From: Dehalococcoidales bacterium
GTDB lineage: Bacteria > Chloroflexota > Dehalococcoidia > E44-bin15
Assembly (NCBI GenBank): GCA_012974295.1
Contig: JAAXQM010000016.1
Location: forward strand, 1-64,000
DNA length: 64,000 nucleotides
Direction: 5' to 3'
The translations under genes and the position numbers were made by a program. The first letter of the stretch is position 1, and each line of letters starts with the position of its first letter. Shown here piece after piece: positions 8,780 through 17,767 of this stretch. A model generated the notes under the pieces. It had not been told where the DNA came from. It searched no databases and was given only the letters and a program-made list of their open reading frames with translations.

Positions 8780-9475
8780 ATGGATGAAGAGGGCATCGAT
8801 CGCTCCGTCATACTCAATGCCAACTGGGGCAGCCTCGATCTATGCCAGGAGACCAATGACTATATTATGGAGTCGACGTCCCGCTATCCTGACCGTCTGA
8901 CCGGTTTCTGTTCCCTTCCACCAAATGCGGGGGAGGTAGCCGTTGCAGAGCTCGAGCGTTGCATTCGCGGCGGGATCAGTGGCATCGGGGAGCTGAGACC
9001 TGATTTTCACGGCCTGGAAAAGGGTGATGAGGTTCTATTGGATCCCGTTTTCGAGGTGGCGAGGCGAAACCACCTTATCGTGTCGGTCCACGCATCCGAG
9101 CCCGTAGGACATGAATATGTGGGTAAGCAGAAAATCACCCCCGATGTCCTCGAAAAGCTCATTGCCAGATTCCCCGATATAACCATAATATGCGCCCATT
9201 GGGGGGGAGGGCTTCCCTTCTATGCCCTGATGCCCGAGGTGGCAGAAGCTCTTAAAAACGTCTATTTTGATAGCTCGGCATCGCCCTATCTGTACAAGCC
9301 TGAGATCTTCAGACATGTCGCCCAGATCGTAGGGACAGAGAAAGTACTCTTCGGCAGCGACTACCCCCTGATGCTACCAAGCCGGGTTCTGAAGCAGTTC
9401 CTTTCCCTTGACATGGGAGAAGTTGCCGAAGCTTCGATCTTAGGGGGGAACGCCAGAAGGCTCTTTGGTCTGTAA
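8780..9475 (+). CDS. Amidohydrolase family protein (truncated frame)
   Basis: This is a metal-dependent TIM-barrel hydrolase/decarboxylase-like protein of the amidohydrolase_2 family. The open frame of 231 aa contains VSVHASEPVGHE, the CAHWGGGLPFY histidine strand and LFGSDYPLMLPS with the terminal metal-binding Asp. It lacks the N-terminal HxH strand, which is encoded in another frame immediately upstream. As read, this ATG would make an enzyme missing two metal ligands. The frame upstream of the ATG is also homologous, so 8780 is not the natural start. The stop overlaps the thpR start by one base. The substrate is unknown. Confidence 0.8.
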   Translation: MDEEGIDRSVILNANWGSLDLCQETNDYIMESTSRYPDRLTGFCSLPPNAGEVAVAELERCIRGGISGIGELRPDFHGLEKGDEVLLDPVFEVARRNHLIVSVHASEPVGHEYVGKQKITPDVLEKLIARFPDITIICAHWGGGLPFYALMPEVAEALKNVYFDSSASPYLYKPEIFRHVAQIVGTEKVLFGSDYPLMLPSRVLKQFLSLDMGEVAEASILGGNARRLFGL

Positions 9476-10068
9476 TGGAAAACATTCGCGCCTTTATCGC
9501 CATCGAGCTATCCGATCCTATCAAAGCCAGTCTCTCCTCGCTGATCGCCAAATTGCGATCGAAAGAGCACCATTCGGCGAAATATGTGAAGTGGGTTGAT
9601 CCTAAAGGAATTCACCTCACCCTAAAATTTCTAGGGAATGTTACCCCGGATCAGGTGCCCCGGATAATAGATGCAATCACACCGTCGGCTGAGAGTCTAT
9701 CCCCTCTTAAACTCCAGCTCGGCAAACTGGGTGTCTTCCCCAATCTTCAGCGCCCCCGTGTTATCTGGGTGGCCATAACCGGGGAAGTGAAGCCACTTAT
9801 TACCCTGCAGCAGGATATAGACCAGGCACTAGCTCCCCTCGGTTTCCCCCCTGAAGGACGCTCTTTCAGCCCACACCTCACCATTGGGCGACTCCGCGAG
9901 CAGGCAACCCCGATGGAGCGCAGCAGCATCGGGAGCCTTATACCGGCGACTGAATTTGAAGGTGGTCCTATATTGGAGATTGATCAAATCAACCTGATGA
10001 AGAGCACTCTTACCCCTTCTGGTGCCATATACAACCGCCTCGCCTCGATCAAACTACATAGCGGCTGA
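9475..10068 (+). CDS. thpR: RNA 2',3'-cyclic phosphodiesterase (2'-5' RNA ligase family)
   Basis: This is a 2H phosphoesterase of the LigT/ThpR family, which opens 2',3'-cyclic phosphates on RNA ends. The 197 aa are a normal length. Both catalytic motifs are visible: HLTLKFLG near residue 44 and HLTIGR near residue 130. The start ATG overlaps the last base of the amidohydrolase stop (TAATG), so translation is probably coupled. The physiological RNA substrate in bacteria is not settled. Confidence 0.93.
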   Translation: MENIRAFIAIELSDPIKASLSSLIAKLRSKEHHSAKYVKWVDPKGIHLTLKFLGNVTPDQVPRIIDAITPSAESLSPLKLQLGKLGVFPNLQRPRVIWVAITGEVKPLITLQQDIDQALAPLGFPPEGRSFSPHLTIGRLREQATPMERSSIGSLIPATEFEGGPILEIDQINLMKSTLTPSGAIYNRLASIKLHSG

Positions 10069-10283
10069 TCTCGTCCAGTTAGGCTACAACGAGAAGATTC
10101 TCCCTGAATTCGACTCACCTCACCTTTTATCATTGCCAGCGTATCGCTTCAATCAACACTTTTCATAACAAAACATCACTGAGATTATTAAGCCCCCCGA
10201 CACGTCGGAGTCCTCGTAATAATGGCGGACAGCAGGCGAACGGTCACGTCCCGCTAATATCCTGGACACCGCATAACAGTGGC

Positions 10284-10313
10284 TTGCCAACCGTCTCATC
10301 TTTAATGTATACT
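10284..10313 (+). promoter_or_regulatory. Sigma-70-type promoter for the 10343 gene
   Basis: TTGCCA at 10284-10289 and TATACT at 10308-10313 are separated by 18 bp. The -10 ends 29 bp before the TTG start of the zinc-ribbon gene. The upstream intergenic stretch from 10069 shows no ORF or strong structure. It has only the short CCGAC/GTCGG inverted repeat near 10198. Confidence 0.55.
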
Positions 10314-10342
10314 ATTATTGATTCTAGGATGGGAGGTGGCTC

Positions 10343-10555
10343 TTGGAGAATAATGTTTTCCCCAAATGCCTAAAGTGTAATACTGGAGATTTAGTCCCGT
10401 TGTCAGATTTTGGTAGTCAGGGGGCGCCGATACACTACAAGGCTTGGGTTTGTACCAACCCTGATTGCGGCTTCAACCTCAAAATCAGGAATGGCGACCT
10501 TTATTTGAACGAACCCATCATTAGTGGCGTGGGTCATACCGTTAAGGCTCGCTAG
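10343..10555 (+). CDS. Small zinc-ribbon protein
   Basis: A 70-aa protein begins with TTG, preceded by a strong GGGAGGTGG RBS at 10331-10339. Two Cys pairs suggest a zinc ribbon: CLKC near residue 9 and CTNPDC near residue 37. The C-terminal half (GFNLKIRNGDLYL) looks like a short beta unit. I do not recognise a named family. It has its own promoter and precedes comF by 34 bp. A nucleic-acid or protein-binding role is possible but unsupported. Confidence 0.75.
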   Translation: MENNVFPKCLKCNTGDLVPLSDFGSQGAPIHYKAWVCTNPDCGFNLKIRNGDLYLNEPIISGVGHTVKAR

Positions 10556-10589
10556 CTAAAAGGGCTTTTCAAATAACTGCTCGACATTT

Positions 10590-11321
10590 ATGAAAGCAGG
10601 CTCACTTCTTCCAGTGAACCTAATTTCTTCATTGAAGCAACTCGAGACGGGAGTTCTTGACCTCCTTTTCCCGCCGCGGTGCGTAGGTTGTGGGAACAGC
10701 GGGAGCTTTCTGTGTACCCCGTGCCTATCAGCGCTGCCTTATCTCCTCTCTCCGCTGTGCACTAAGTGCGGCAAACCGCTTTCCTATGGCACCATCTGTT
10801 ATGACTGTGAAAAACACCCCTTTACATTCGATGGCATCCGCTCCCTCTCGCCTTATCACGGCTTGGTACGCCAGGCGATCCTCCAATTTAAATATCAGAA
10901 TGTGAAAGCGCTCGCGGTACCACTCGCTCAGCTAATGGGGACATATATTAACTCACATTCTTTGCCTGCTGATACCTTAGTCCCGGTACCCCTTCACCCC
11001 CGTCGCCTTCGGGAACGTGGCTATAATCAGTCCTCCCTGCTATCCAGGGAATTGAGTAGGCTTGTCTCGTTGCCCGTCGTTGAAGGGGCGCTCCTCCGCG
11101 CTAGGAATACACCTGCTCAAACGAAAACCAACAGCGCCCAGGACCGCCACAGCAATGTAGCCGGTGCTTTTACCTGCCGGGGTCAACGAGTAGTAGGGAA
11201 ACGTATACTCCTTATCGATGATGTATGTACCTCAGGTGCCACTCTTAACGCCTGCGCTGCTGCGCTGAAGTCAGAAGGTGCCATCTCGGTATGGGGCTTG
11301 ACAATGGCGCGGGATGTTTGA
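10590..11321 (+). CDS. comF: ComF family phosphoribosyltransferase-like protein
   Basis: The 243-aa protein has the ComF layout. An N-terminal four-Cys zinc finger (CVGCGNSGSFLCTPC) is followed by further Cys pairs (CTKC, CYDC). A phosphoribosyltransferase fold then ends in the PRPP loop LLIDDVCTSGAT near residue 205. The conserved VPLHPRRLRERGYNQS stretch is present. ComF supports natural transformation in several bacteria, where it acts on imported single strands. comEA and comEC lie about 18 kb away in this window. Confidence 0.93.
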   Translation: MKAGSLLPVNLISSLKQLETGVLDLLFPPRCVGCGNSGSFLCTPCLSALPYLLSPLCTKCGKPLSYGTICYDCEKHPFTFDGIRSLSPYHGLVRQAILQFKYQNVKALAVPLAQLMGTYINSHSLPADTLVPVPLHPRRLRERGYNQSSLLSRELSRLVSLPVVEGALLRARNTPAQTKTNSAQDRHSNVAGAFTCRGQRVVGKRILLIDDVCTSGATLNACAAALKSEGAISVWGLTMARDV

Positions 11322-11324
11322 GGG

Positions 11325-12437
11325 ATGACAAAGGCATATGTAATCATTTTCCTCGGTGGTATCGCGGGCAGTCCGGTCGCAGAGATGGTCGCCGGTTGCC
11401 ACCGTGCCATCGCCCGGGATACCATAGAGCGGATACATCAGGCCGGCATCTTCGATAGGGTGATCCTGGTCACCGATGGAGACCAGCTCGATCCCTCCGT
11501 GGTGGTAGAGCAGAGTGGGCACCCATTTCATTTCGGTAAAAGGCTCAAAGAGATTATTGACAAATACGATATTGAAACGCCCTTCTATATAGGCGGGGGC
11601 AGTATTCCCCTCCTCTCTTCAGATGAACTAAGGGAACTCGGCATTCAGCTATCCTCATTAGAGAATGCGGTGATTACTAACAATCATTATTCCGCCGACA
11701 TGGTCGCTTTCACCCCAGGGAAGGCCATCGGGGATATCGAGCTTCCCACGACCGATAATCCCCTGGCACAGCTTCTGGTACGGCAAGCCGGCTTACATGA
11801 GGTCTGTCTGCCACATACCGCCCACTATCAGTTCGATGTAGACACGCCCACCGACCTATTCGTCCTTAAGCTTCACCCGGGGATCGGTAGCAACACCAGG
11901 GCATATCTTGAAGGGCTTGAACTGGATACCTCTCACCTGGAACGTGCGGTGCGCCTCTTCACCGACGAAGATGCCCAGATCCTCATAGCCGGGCGTGTGG
12001 GCAGTCATGTCTGGTCCCAACTGGAAAGTGAGACATCTTGTCGGGTACGCATGCTCGCCGAAGAGAGAAGTCTGCGCGCCGATGAACGCGACAGGCGCGG
12101 TGAGGTATGCACTATTCTAGGCTTCTATCTGGAGCAGGTAGGCACGGAGCGCTTCTTTAAAACACTAGCCCGGTTAGGTAACGCCGCTTTTATTGATACC
12201 AGAGTGCTCTTCACTCACTTTGGATTAAATCTTACTACAGCAGACCGCTTCTACTCCGACCTGGGACAGTATGCAAAGATAAATAACCCCTTTGTCCGTG
12301 AATTCACACAACAGGCTATGGAGTCTCCAATTCCGGTCATCCTTGGGGGGCATTCACTGGTCTCGGGCGGTTTACTCGCCCTCATCGAGTTAGCCCGGCC
12401 AGGAAATAGGATGTTATTGACAGGGAAAGGATGGTAA
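11325..12437 (+). CDS. Conserved protein with nucleotidyltransferase-like N-terminus
   Basis: The 370-aa product starts 3 bp after comF. Residues ~1-190 look like a MobA/CofC-type Rossmann nucleotidyltransferase ([52 protein letters not shown]). The usual GGxSxRMG signature is not present. Residues ~200-370 form a second part with [15 protein letters not shown] and [15 protein letters not shown] that I do not recognise. The protein may bind a nucleotide sugar or a cofactor precursor, but no substrate can be named. The frame is uninterrupted and the composition matches its neighbours. Confidence 0.8.
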   Translation: MTKAYVIIFLGGIAGSPVAEMVAGCHRAIARDTIERIHQAGIFDRVILVTDGDQLDPSVVVEQSGHPFHFGKRLKEIIDKYDIETPFYIGGGSIPLLSSDELRELGIQLSSLENAVITNNHYSADMVAFTPGKAIGDIELPTTDNPLAQLLVRQAGLHEVCLPHTAHYQFDVDTPTDLFVLKLHPGIGSNTRAYLEGLELDTSHLERAVRLFTDEDAQILIAGRVGSHVWSQLESETSCRVRMLAEERSLRADERDRRGEVCTILGFYLEQVGTERFFKTLARLGNAAFIDTRVLFTHFGLNLTTADRFYSDLGQYAKINNPFVREFTQQAMESPIPVILGGHSLVSGGLLALIELARPGNRMLLTGKGW

Positions 12438-12501
12438 AATAAACTATCGTCCGTCAGGAGATGATGCGTCCCTACCCTATATACGCTATAGAGGAAAAAA
12501 T

Positions 12502-13767
12502 ATGAATAAACAGTTCACCAACCACTACACCTCAGTCGAAAAGAGCGATCCGGAGGTTTGGCAAACAATTCACCGCGAGGTGGAGCGCCAGCGACGGAAT
12601 ATTGAGCTCATCGCCTCCGAGAACCATGCTTCGCCGGCCGTTCTGGAGGTCCAAGGGTCAGTGCTCACCGACAAATACGCCGAGGGCTATCCGAATCGCC
12701 GCTATTATGGTGGTTGCCAGGCTGTTGACAAAGTTGAGGAGCTGTCGAGGGAACGGGCCAAGTTACTTTTTAAGGCTGAGCATGCCAATGTCCAACCTCA
12801 CAGTGGCACCCAGGCAAACATGGCGGCATATTTCACCCTGATCGACCCCGGAGATACTGTGCTGGCAATGAGTTTAGCCCACGGGGGGCACCTTACCCAC
12901 GGGAGCGCAGTTAATTTCTCCGGCAAGCTTTATCGCTTTATCAGCTATGGTGTAAGCCAAGAAACCGAGCGATTGGACTACGATGAGATAGAGCGGATTG
13001 CCCGGGAGCACCGACCCAAGCTTATCGTTGCAGGCGCCAGTGCCTATCCCAGGATTATCGACTTTGAGCGGTTCCGCCAGATCGCCGACATTGCCGGGGC
13101 ATATCTCTTAGTGGACATGGCTCACATAGCGGGGCTGATCGCCGCCGGGGTGCACCCCTCACCCATTCTCCACGCTGATATCGTCACCTCCACCACCCAT
13201 AAGACGCTGCGGGGGCCGCGCGGTGGCTTCGTCTTATCTAAGGCGCAGTTTGCTTCCCGACTCGATGAGGCAATCTTCCCCGGCACTCAGGGCGGTCCTT
13301 TAATGCACGTTATTGCCGCAAAGGCAGTGGCCTTTGGCGAAGCTATGACTTCCGATTTCATCAGCTATCAGCACGCGGTAGTAGAGAACGCTCGCATCCT
13401 GGGTGACGAGCTTCAGAAGGATGGTCTACGCCTCGTTTCAGGAGGTACGGAGAATCATCTTCTGCTAATCGACCTTTCCTCTCTAGAGATAACCGGAAAG
13501 CAAGCCGAGGAAGCACTGGACTCCGTGTGGATCACGGTGAATCGTAATGCTATCCCCTTCGACAGCCGTCCTCCCCAGCTTACCAGCGGTATTCGACTGG
13601 GCACCCCCGCAGTCACCACCCGCGGTTTTGGTCCCGACGAGATAAGGCACATTGCTCAACTCATTATTAAAGTGCTCGCCAATATAGGTGATGAGCAAAT
13701 CTATGAGGAAGTGCGTCGAGCAGTGGAAGATATATCCCGTCGTTTCCCGGTGCCCGGGATTGGTTAG
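12502..13767 (+). CDS. glyA: Serine hydroxymethyltransferase
   Basis: GlyA interconverts serine and glycine with transfer of a one-carbon unit to tetrahydrofolate, using PLP. The 421 aa are full length. The PLP Lys is in [14 protein letters not shown]. Conserved [19 protein letters not shown] and [10 protein letters not shown] segments are present. A GAGG Shine-Dalgarno precedes the ATG. It stands alone between the 370-aa unknown protein and the rpsF operon promoter. It connects with serA and the class V aminotransferase elsewhere in the window. Confidence 0.98.
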   Translation: MNKQFTNHYTSVEKSDPEVWQTIHREVERQRRNIELIASENHASPAVLEVQGSVLTDKYAEGYPNRRYYGGCQAVDKVEELSRERAKLLFKAEHANVQPHSGTQANMAAYFTLIDPGDTVLAMSLAHGGHLTHGSAVNFSGKLYRFISYGVSQETERLDYDEIERIAREHRPKLIVAGASAYPRIIDFERFRQIADIAGAYLLVDMAHIAGLIAAGVHPSPILHADIVTSTTHKTLRGPRGGFVLSKAQFASRLDEAIFPGTQGGPLMHVIAAKAVAFGEAMTSDFISYQHAVVENARILGDELQKDGLRLVSGGTENHLLLIDLSSLEITGKQAEEALDSVWITVNRNAIPFDSRPPQLTSGIRLGTPAVTTRGFGPDEIRHIAQLIIKVLANIGDEQIYEEVRRAVEDISRRFPVPGIG

Positions 13768-13796
13768 TTGTTACTACAGCCTTTTCATGTTATAAT
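13768..13796 (+). promoter_or_regulatory. Promoter of the rpsF-ssb-rpsR operon
   Basis: TTGTTA at 13768-13773 begins directly after the glyA stop codon. A perfect TATAAT lies at 13791-13796 with a 17-bp spacer. This gives a short leader of about 35-40 nt before rpsF. The leader carries GGAGG at 13830-13834. Confidence 0.7.
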
Positions 13797-13841
13797 CCAA
13801 TTTGTAATTATTGAGCTTGTACAAAGTCTGGAGGTAATGGA

Positions 13842-14132
13842 TTGCGAGACTATGAACTCACCGTAGTAATTAGCCCTTCGGTTGCCGATGACGAGGTAAC
13901 CGCTACCCTGGAGAAGAAGGTGAGCCAGTTCATTACTGAACGGGGTGGTTCCATTACCGAAGTGAAACCATGGGGCAGAAAAAGGCTTGCTTACCCGATA
14001 AAAAACCATAATGAAGGGAATTATGTGCTCACCATTTTTAAAATGGATCCTAATCTCACTGCAGAGCTTGAGTCAAGTCTAGAACTCTCGGAGGAGATCC
14101 TGCGCCACCTGTTAGTCAGGTTGAGTGACTAG
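13842..14132 (+). CDS. rpsF: 30S ribosomal protein S6
   Basis: The 96-aa product matches bS6 throughout (YELTVVISPSV, EVKPWGRKRLAYPI, YVLTIFKMDP). Translation appears to start at TTG 13842, with GGAGGT ending six bases before it. The nearby ATG at 13837 is out of frame. It is first in the classic rpsF-ssb-rpsR operon. Confidence 0.96.
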   Translation: MRDYELTVVISPSVADDEVTATLEKKVSQFITERGGSITEVKPWGRKRLAYPIKNHNEGNYVLTIFKMDPNLTAELESSLELSEEILRHLLVRLSD

Positions 14133-14147
14133 GAAAGGAGTTGAGAC

Positions 14148-14549
14148 ATGGCGAGTCTTAATAAGGTAATGGTTATTGGTAACCTGGGCACTGACCCTGA
14201 GATGCGCTTCACTCCTAACGGCAACCAGGTAACCTCATTTCGTATAGCCAGCACGCGGACATACACCACCTCCGAAGGGGAGAAACAGCAGGAGACAGAG
14301 TGGTTTACTGTGACTACCTGGGGCAAGCTGGCAGAGACATGTAACCAGTTTCTTGCCAAGGGTCGTCGGGCCTACGTTGAGGGAAGGCTGAGAACACGTA
14401 ACTGGGAGGGGCAGGACGGTCAGAAGCGCTTCAATACTGAGATTGTGGCCAACACGGTTATTTTTCTCGATCGCCCGGGAGCGGCTCCGCTTCCTGAGGA
14501 TGCCGAGGGGGGAGCAGAAGATATACAGCCAGAGGAGCTCCCTTTCTAA
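14148..14549 (+). CDS. ssb: Single-stranded DNA-binding protein
   Basis: The 133-aa protein has an OB fold (LNKVMVIGNLGTDPEMRFTP near the start, WFTVTTWGKLAE, GRRAYVEGRLRTR). It ends in an acidic tail, EELPF, the short C-terminal tip that recruits partner proteins. It is shorter than many SSBs because the disordered linker is brief. It lies between rpsF and rpsR, with an AAAGGAG RBS. Confidence 0.97.
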   Translation: MASLNKVMVIGNLGTDPEMRFTPNGNQVTSFRIASTRTYTTSEGEKQQETEWFTVTTWGKLAETCNQFLAKGRRAYVEGRLRTRNWEGQDGQKRFNTEIVANTVIFLDRPGAAPLPEDAEGGAEDIQPEELPF

Positions 14550-14571
14550 AATAGCTAGAGAGGAATAAATA

Positions 14572-14898
14572 ATGCCTGGAAGAAGGCCAGTAAAGTCAGC
14601 TAAAGGAAAGTCGTCACAAGGAAGAAAACCGGGCGGGGGCAGGAGGTTTATCCCGAAGCGCAAGGTGTGCTCCTTCTGTGTTGCTCATGTAGAAACTATC
14701 GAGTATAAGGATCCAGCTATGCTCCGCCGCTATATCTCAGACCGGGGCAAGATCGAGCCTCGTCGCCGCACTGGCACCTGTGCTAAGCACCAGCGTGCTT
14801 TAGCGATGGCAATAAAACGGGCGCGGCATCTCGCGATGCTCCCCTTTACCCCAGAACATATTCGCCCGGTTATCAGCAGCAGGAGTTTACAGGACTAA
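14572..14898 (+). CDS. rpsR: 30S ribosomal protein S18
   Basis: The bS18 core is clear ([37 protein letters not shown]). The 108 aa are longer than the usual ~75-80 because of an N-terminal basic Gly-rich stretch. CSFC at about residues 34-37 and a later Cys-His pair suggest a zinc-binding version of S18. It is the last gene of the rpsF operon and is followed by a hairpin terminator. Confidence 0.96.
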   Translation: MPGRRPVKSAKGKSSQGRKPGGGRRFIPKRKVCSFCVAHVETIEYKDPAMLRRYISDRGKIEPRRRTGTCAKHQRALAMAIKRARHLAMLPFTPEHIRPVISSRSLQD

Positions 14899-14936
14899 AC
14901 GCTTTTCCCACGTGAAACCTCCAACCAATAACCTGT

Positions 14937-14956
14937 AAAGCCCCCGAGAGGGCTTT
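14937..14956 (+). terminator. Hairpin after rpsR
   Basis: AAAGCCC (14937-14943) pairs with GGGCTTT (14950-14956) around a 6-nt loop, followed by GTTATTA. The T-tract is weak. The hairpin lies 11 bp before the ATG of the parvulin-like gene, so read-through could also mask or expose that gene's ribosome site. Confidence 0.6.
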
Positions 14957-14966
14957 GTTATTAAAA

Positions 14967-15953
14967 ATGGCGAAAAAAGAGAAGTCTCCGATAAAACACG
15001 GGCCGACAAAACGTCGTCTCGCACGATGGCAGCAGGAGAGACGAAGGCGACGGATCGTTGCCGCCATCGGTATGTCTGTTCTTATCGTCATTGCAGCACT
15101 CATCAGCTATGGGTTCTATGCAACTAGCATCGCCCCGGGAAGCGAGTGGGTCACCACGGTAGGGGATAGGGATTTTAATAGTAATGACTATGCTAGGACG
15201 CTGCGCCTATATCCCCCTTCACAAGAATCTGCCAATCCCGCCCAGCTAACATTGGAAAACATGGAGAATATCGAGCTTTTATGGCAGGGATCAGCAGGTT
15301 TCAACATAAGCGTCACCGACGATGAGGTCACCCAAGAGATCAGACGCTTGCTGGAAGAGAATGGAGAACCGCTTACCGATGAGGAGTTCGAAGAACGCTA
15401 CAAAGAAGTGCTCAGTGCTACGGGGCTTACGGATGAGGAATACCGGGAGGTAGTGAAGACAGGACTAATACAAACAGAGGTGAGTGAGCATTTCTTAGAT
15501 CAGGTTCCCCAATCCGCCGAGCAGGTTCATGTGGAGGCAATCTCGGTAGCCACCGAGGAGGAGGCAATGGAGGTTATGGGTAACCTATCTGCGGGAGAAG
15601 ATTTCACCTCTATCGCTGCTAAGTTAGGGGGCGGCGATATAGGCTGGCTGCCCCGGGGGATAGCCAGCCAGGAATTCGACGATGTCGCGTTCAACCCTGA
15701 CATTGAACTTGGTACCGTCACGCCGTTTGGCACCGATGAGGGCTGGTATATTATCAGGGTTCTGGGGCATGAAGAGGATAAAGCAATCGACGAGGCCACA
15801 AGAAATCAGCTAGCAGTCAACGCAATTTCTAGCTGGATGGCGGATGAGTGGGAGATCAAGGTGGAACGCAACCCCAAGTACGATCTGGAAAACCCAGGAT
15901 ATATAGAAAATTTGCAGGACCTGTATGTATGGGCCCTGGACAAAATTAATTAG
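14967..15953 (+). CDS. Membrane-anchored parvulin-like peptidyl-prolyl isomerase
   Basis: The 328-aa product has a very basic N-terminus. One transmembrane anchor follows at about residues 32-52 (IVAAIGMSVLIVIAALISYG). A SurA/PrsA-like helical region comes next. A parvulin-type domain occupies about residues 185-275 (DIGWLPRGIASQEFD, ELGTVTPFGTDEGWYIIRV). It probably folds or chaperones proteins outside the membrane. The frame opens at TTG 14955, but ATG 14967 gives the natural N-terminus. No strong Shine-Dalgarno is near it. The upstream rpsR hairpin supplies only a distant GAGAGGG. Confidence 0.88.
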   Translation: MAKKEKSPIKHGPTKRRLARWQQERRRRRIVAAIGMSVLIVIAALISYGFYATSIAPGSEWVTTVGDRDFNSNDYARTLRLYPPSQESANPAQLTLENMENIELLWQGSAGFNISVTDDEVTQEIRRLLEENGEPLTDEEFEERYKEVLSATGLTDEEYREVVKTGLIQTEVSEHFLDQVPQSAEQVHVEAISVATEEEAMEVMGNLSAGEDFTSIAAKLGGGDIGWLPRGIASQEFDDVAFNPDIELGTVTPFGTDEGWYIIRVLGHEEDKAIDEATRNQLAVNAISSWMADEWEIKVERNPKYDLENPGYIENLQDLYVWALDKIN

Positions 15954-15969
15954 TCGGAGTAGACGACAA

Positions 15970-17268
15970 TTGGGTAAAAAGGAGAGCATAGGGGTTGGTC
16001 TTCTCGGGCTGGGTGTTGTAGGCGGAGGTGTAGCCCGAGCGCTAACAGGGCGAGCGGAGGCTCTCGATACCCAGGTTGGCTGCCCGCTACGCCTGCTGAA
16101 GATAGCGGAGAAAGACCTCGCTAAGACGCGCGCTTCACAGATAAACCCCGATCTCTTTACCACCGATCCGGCAGAGGTCATCGCCGACCCGGAGATCGAT
16201 ATAGTAATCGAGGTCCTCGGCGGTGAGCACCCTGCCATGGAACTTATCAACGACGCCCTGGGAAGGGGGAAATATGTAGTCACTTCCAATAAGGAGGTGA
16301 TGGCAAAGCACTTCCCCGAGTTCCTATCTCTGGCGAAAGACAAGGGAGTGGATATCCTCTACGAGGCCAGTGTGGGGGGAGGCATCCCCTTGATCGCCCC
16401 ATTCAAGCAAAACCTTTTAGCCAATGAGATCAGAACTATTTATGCCATTATCAATGGAACAACCAACTATATCCTGACCATGATGGCCTCAGCGGGGGTC
16501 GATTTTTCATCAGCCCTGAAGCAGGCTCAGGATCTAGGCTACGCTGAAGCTGACCCGATAAACGATATCGAGGGGATAGACGCCGTCTATAAGCTCGTTA
16601 TACTCACCACTTTAGCCTTTCGTGTCGAGGTGCACCCCGATGACATCTATCGGGAGGGTATTTCCCGCCTCTCATCCCGCGACTTCCGCTACGCAAAAGA
16701 GCTGGGCTATGAGATAAAGCTCCTCGCTATCGCAAAAGAACAGGATGGCGCCATTGAAGCGCGCGTCCATCCCGTTTTCCTTCCCCAAGACCTACTCCTG
16801 GCCAAGGTTGATGGCGTGAATAATGCGGTACAGGTAGAGGGCGACCTGGTAGGGCGATTGCTGTTCTACGGCCAGGGGGCGGGCCCTGCCCCGACCTCGA
16901 GCGCCGTAATCGCCGATGTAATCGATGTGGCACAGCGAATCAGCCATGGAGTAAGTATCACCCCCATGTTGCGTCTTGACCCTACGAAGAAGATCAAGCC
17001 CATCTCCGAGATCGAGACCCGGTATTATCTAAGGATGAGCACAGTAGATCGTCACGGCGTGCTGGCCAAGATCTCAAGGGTTATGGGTGACAACCTCATC
17101 AGCATCTCATCAGTAATTCAGAAGGAGAGCGATATCTCCGCCGATGTAGCGGAGATCGTGCTCATGACCTATCCGGCAAAAGAGCAGGCAATGCAGCAGG
17201 CGATGAGGGAGATCGAACACCTCGATGTGGTGCGGGAGATCTCGAACTTCGTCCGTGTGGAGGACTAA
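15970..17268 (+). CDS. hom: Homoserine dehydrogenase with ACT domain
   Basis: Hom reduces aspartate semialdehyde to homoserine on the route to threonine and methionine. The NAD(P)-binding motif GLLGLGVVGGGVAR is near the start. The catalytic region includes ASVGGGIPLIAPF and EADPINDIEGIDAVYKL. An ACT domain covers the last ~80 residues (YYLRMSTVDRHGVLAKISRV), suggesting allosteric control by an amino acid. The frame extends upstream to ATG 15925 inside the previous gene. TTG 15970, preceded by GGAG, is the better start and gives 432 aa. thrC lies downstream after a VOC gene. Confidence 0.94.
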   Translation: MGKKESIGVGLLGLGVVGGGVARALTGRAEALDTQVGCPLRLLKIAEKDLAKTRASQINPDLFTTDPAEVIADPEIDIVIEVLGGEHPAMELINDALGRGKYVVTSNKEVMAKHFPEFLSLAKDKGVDILYEASVGGGIPLIAPFKQNLLANEIRTIYAIINGTTNYILTMMASAGVDFSSALKQAQDLGYAEADPINDIEGIDAVYKLVILTTLAFRVEVHPDDIYREGISRLSSRDFRYAKELGYEIKLLAIAKEQDGAIEARVHPVFLPQDLLLAKVDGVNNAVQVEGDLVGRLLFYGQGAGPAPTSSAVIADVIDVAQRISHGVSITPMLRLDPTKKIKPISEIETRYYLRMSTVDRHGVLAKISRVMGDNLISISSVIQKESDISADVAEIVLMTYPAKEQAMQQAMREIEHLDVVREISNFVRVED

Positions 17269-17350
17269 AGGGCCATATCCATGGCAATATAACAGGTCAG
17301 CCGATTAGGTTCTGTATATCATTATGTAAATTATTTGAAAGGACGAAAAA

Positions 17351-17731
17351 ATGGGCTATCTATCCCCCCTGCTGGCGGTACGGAATGTGAAAGAGACGAT
17401 CGAATTCTATAAGAATATTCTTGGATTCGAGACAGGGATGATTTTCCCCGACGAAAGCAACCCTGAATATGCCGATCTTTCAAAGGACGGTATGGTGATG
17501 ATGTTTATACTGACTAAAAATATGGGTATTGGCAGCGATGATAAGCTGGGAATCGGTGTGAACCTGTATATGGAAATCGATGGCGACATTGATGAGTATT
17601 ACGCTGAATTGAAGAGTAAGAGCGTTAAGATCGTATACGATATAAAGGATGAGCACTTTGGCATCAGGGACTTTGCCATCGAGGATATCGATGGGTATCA
17701 ACTGACATTCAATCGCCGTCTTGAGGGCTAA
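17351..17731 (+). CDS. VOC (glyoxalase/bleomycin-resistance fold) protein
   Basis: The 126-aa protein has the two-module VOC fold. The start pattern is LLAVRNVKETIEFYKNILGF, and a terminal Glu/tyrosine strand reads FAIEDIDGYQLTFNRR. This resembles a metal-binding dioxygenase or glyoxalase-type single domain. The substrate cannot be told. It lies between hom and thrC on the same strand, with AAAGGA before the ATG. Confidence 0.9.
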   Translation: MGYLSPLLAVRNVKETIEFYKNILGFETGMIFPDESNPEYADLSKDGMVMMFILTKNMGIGSDDKLGIGVNLYMEIDGDIDEYYAELKSKSVKIVYDIKDEHFGIRDFAIEDIDGYQLTFNRRLEG

Positions 17732-17767
17732 CAAACCGGCAACTTTGAACTTAGCGAAAAATAGAAA

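Noticed and set aside
10195..10215. CCGAC/GTCGG inverted repeat as another copy of the R1-R4 family
   Set aside because: It lacks the terminal GCTGAAA sequences and the GGGGGACACCCCC core.
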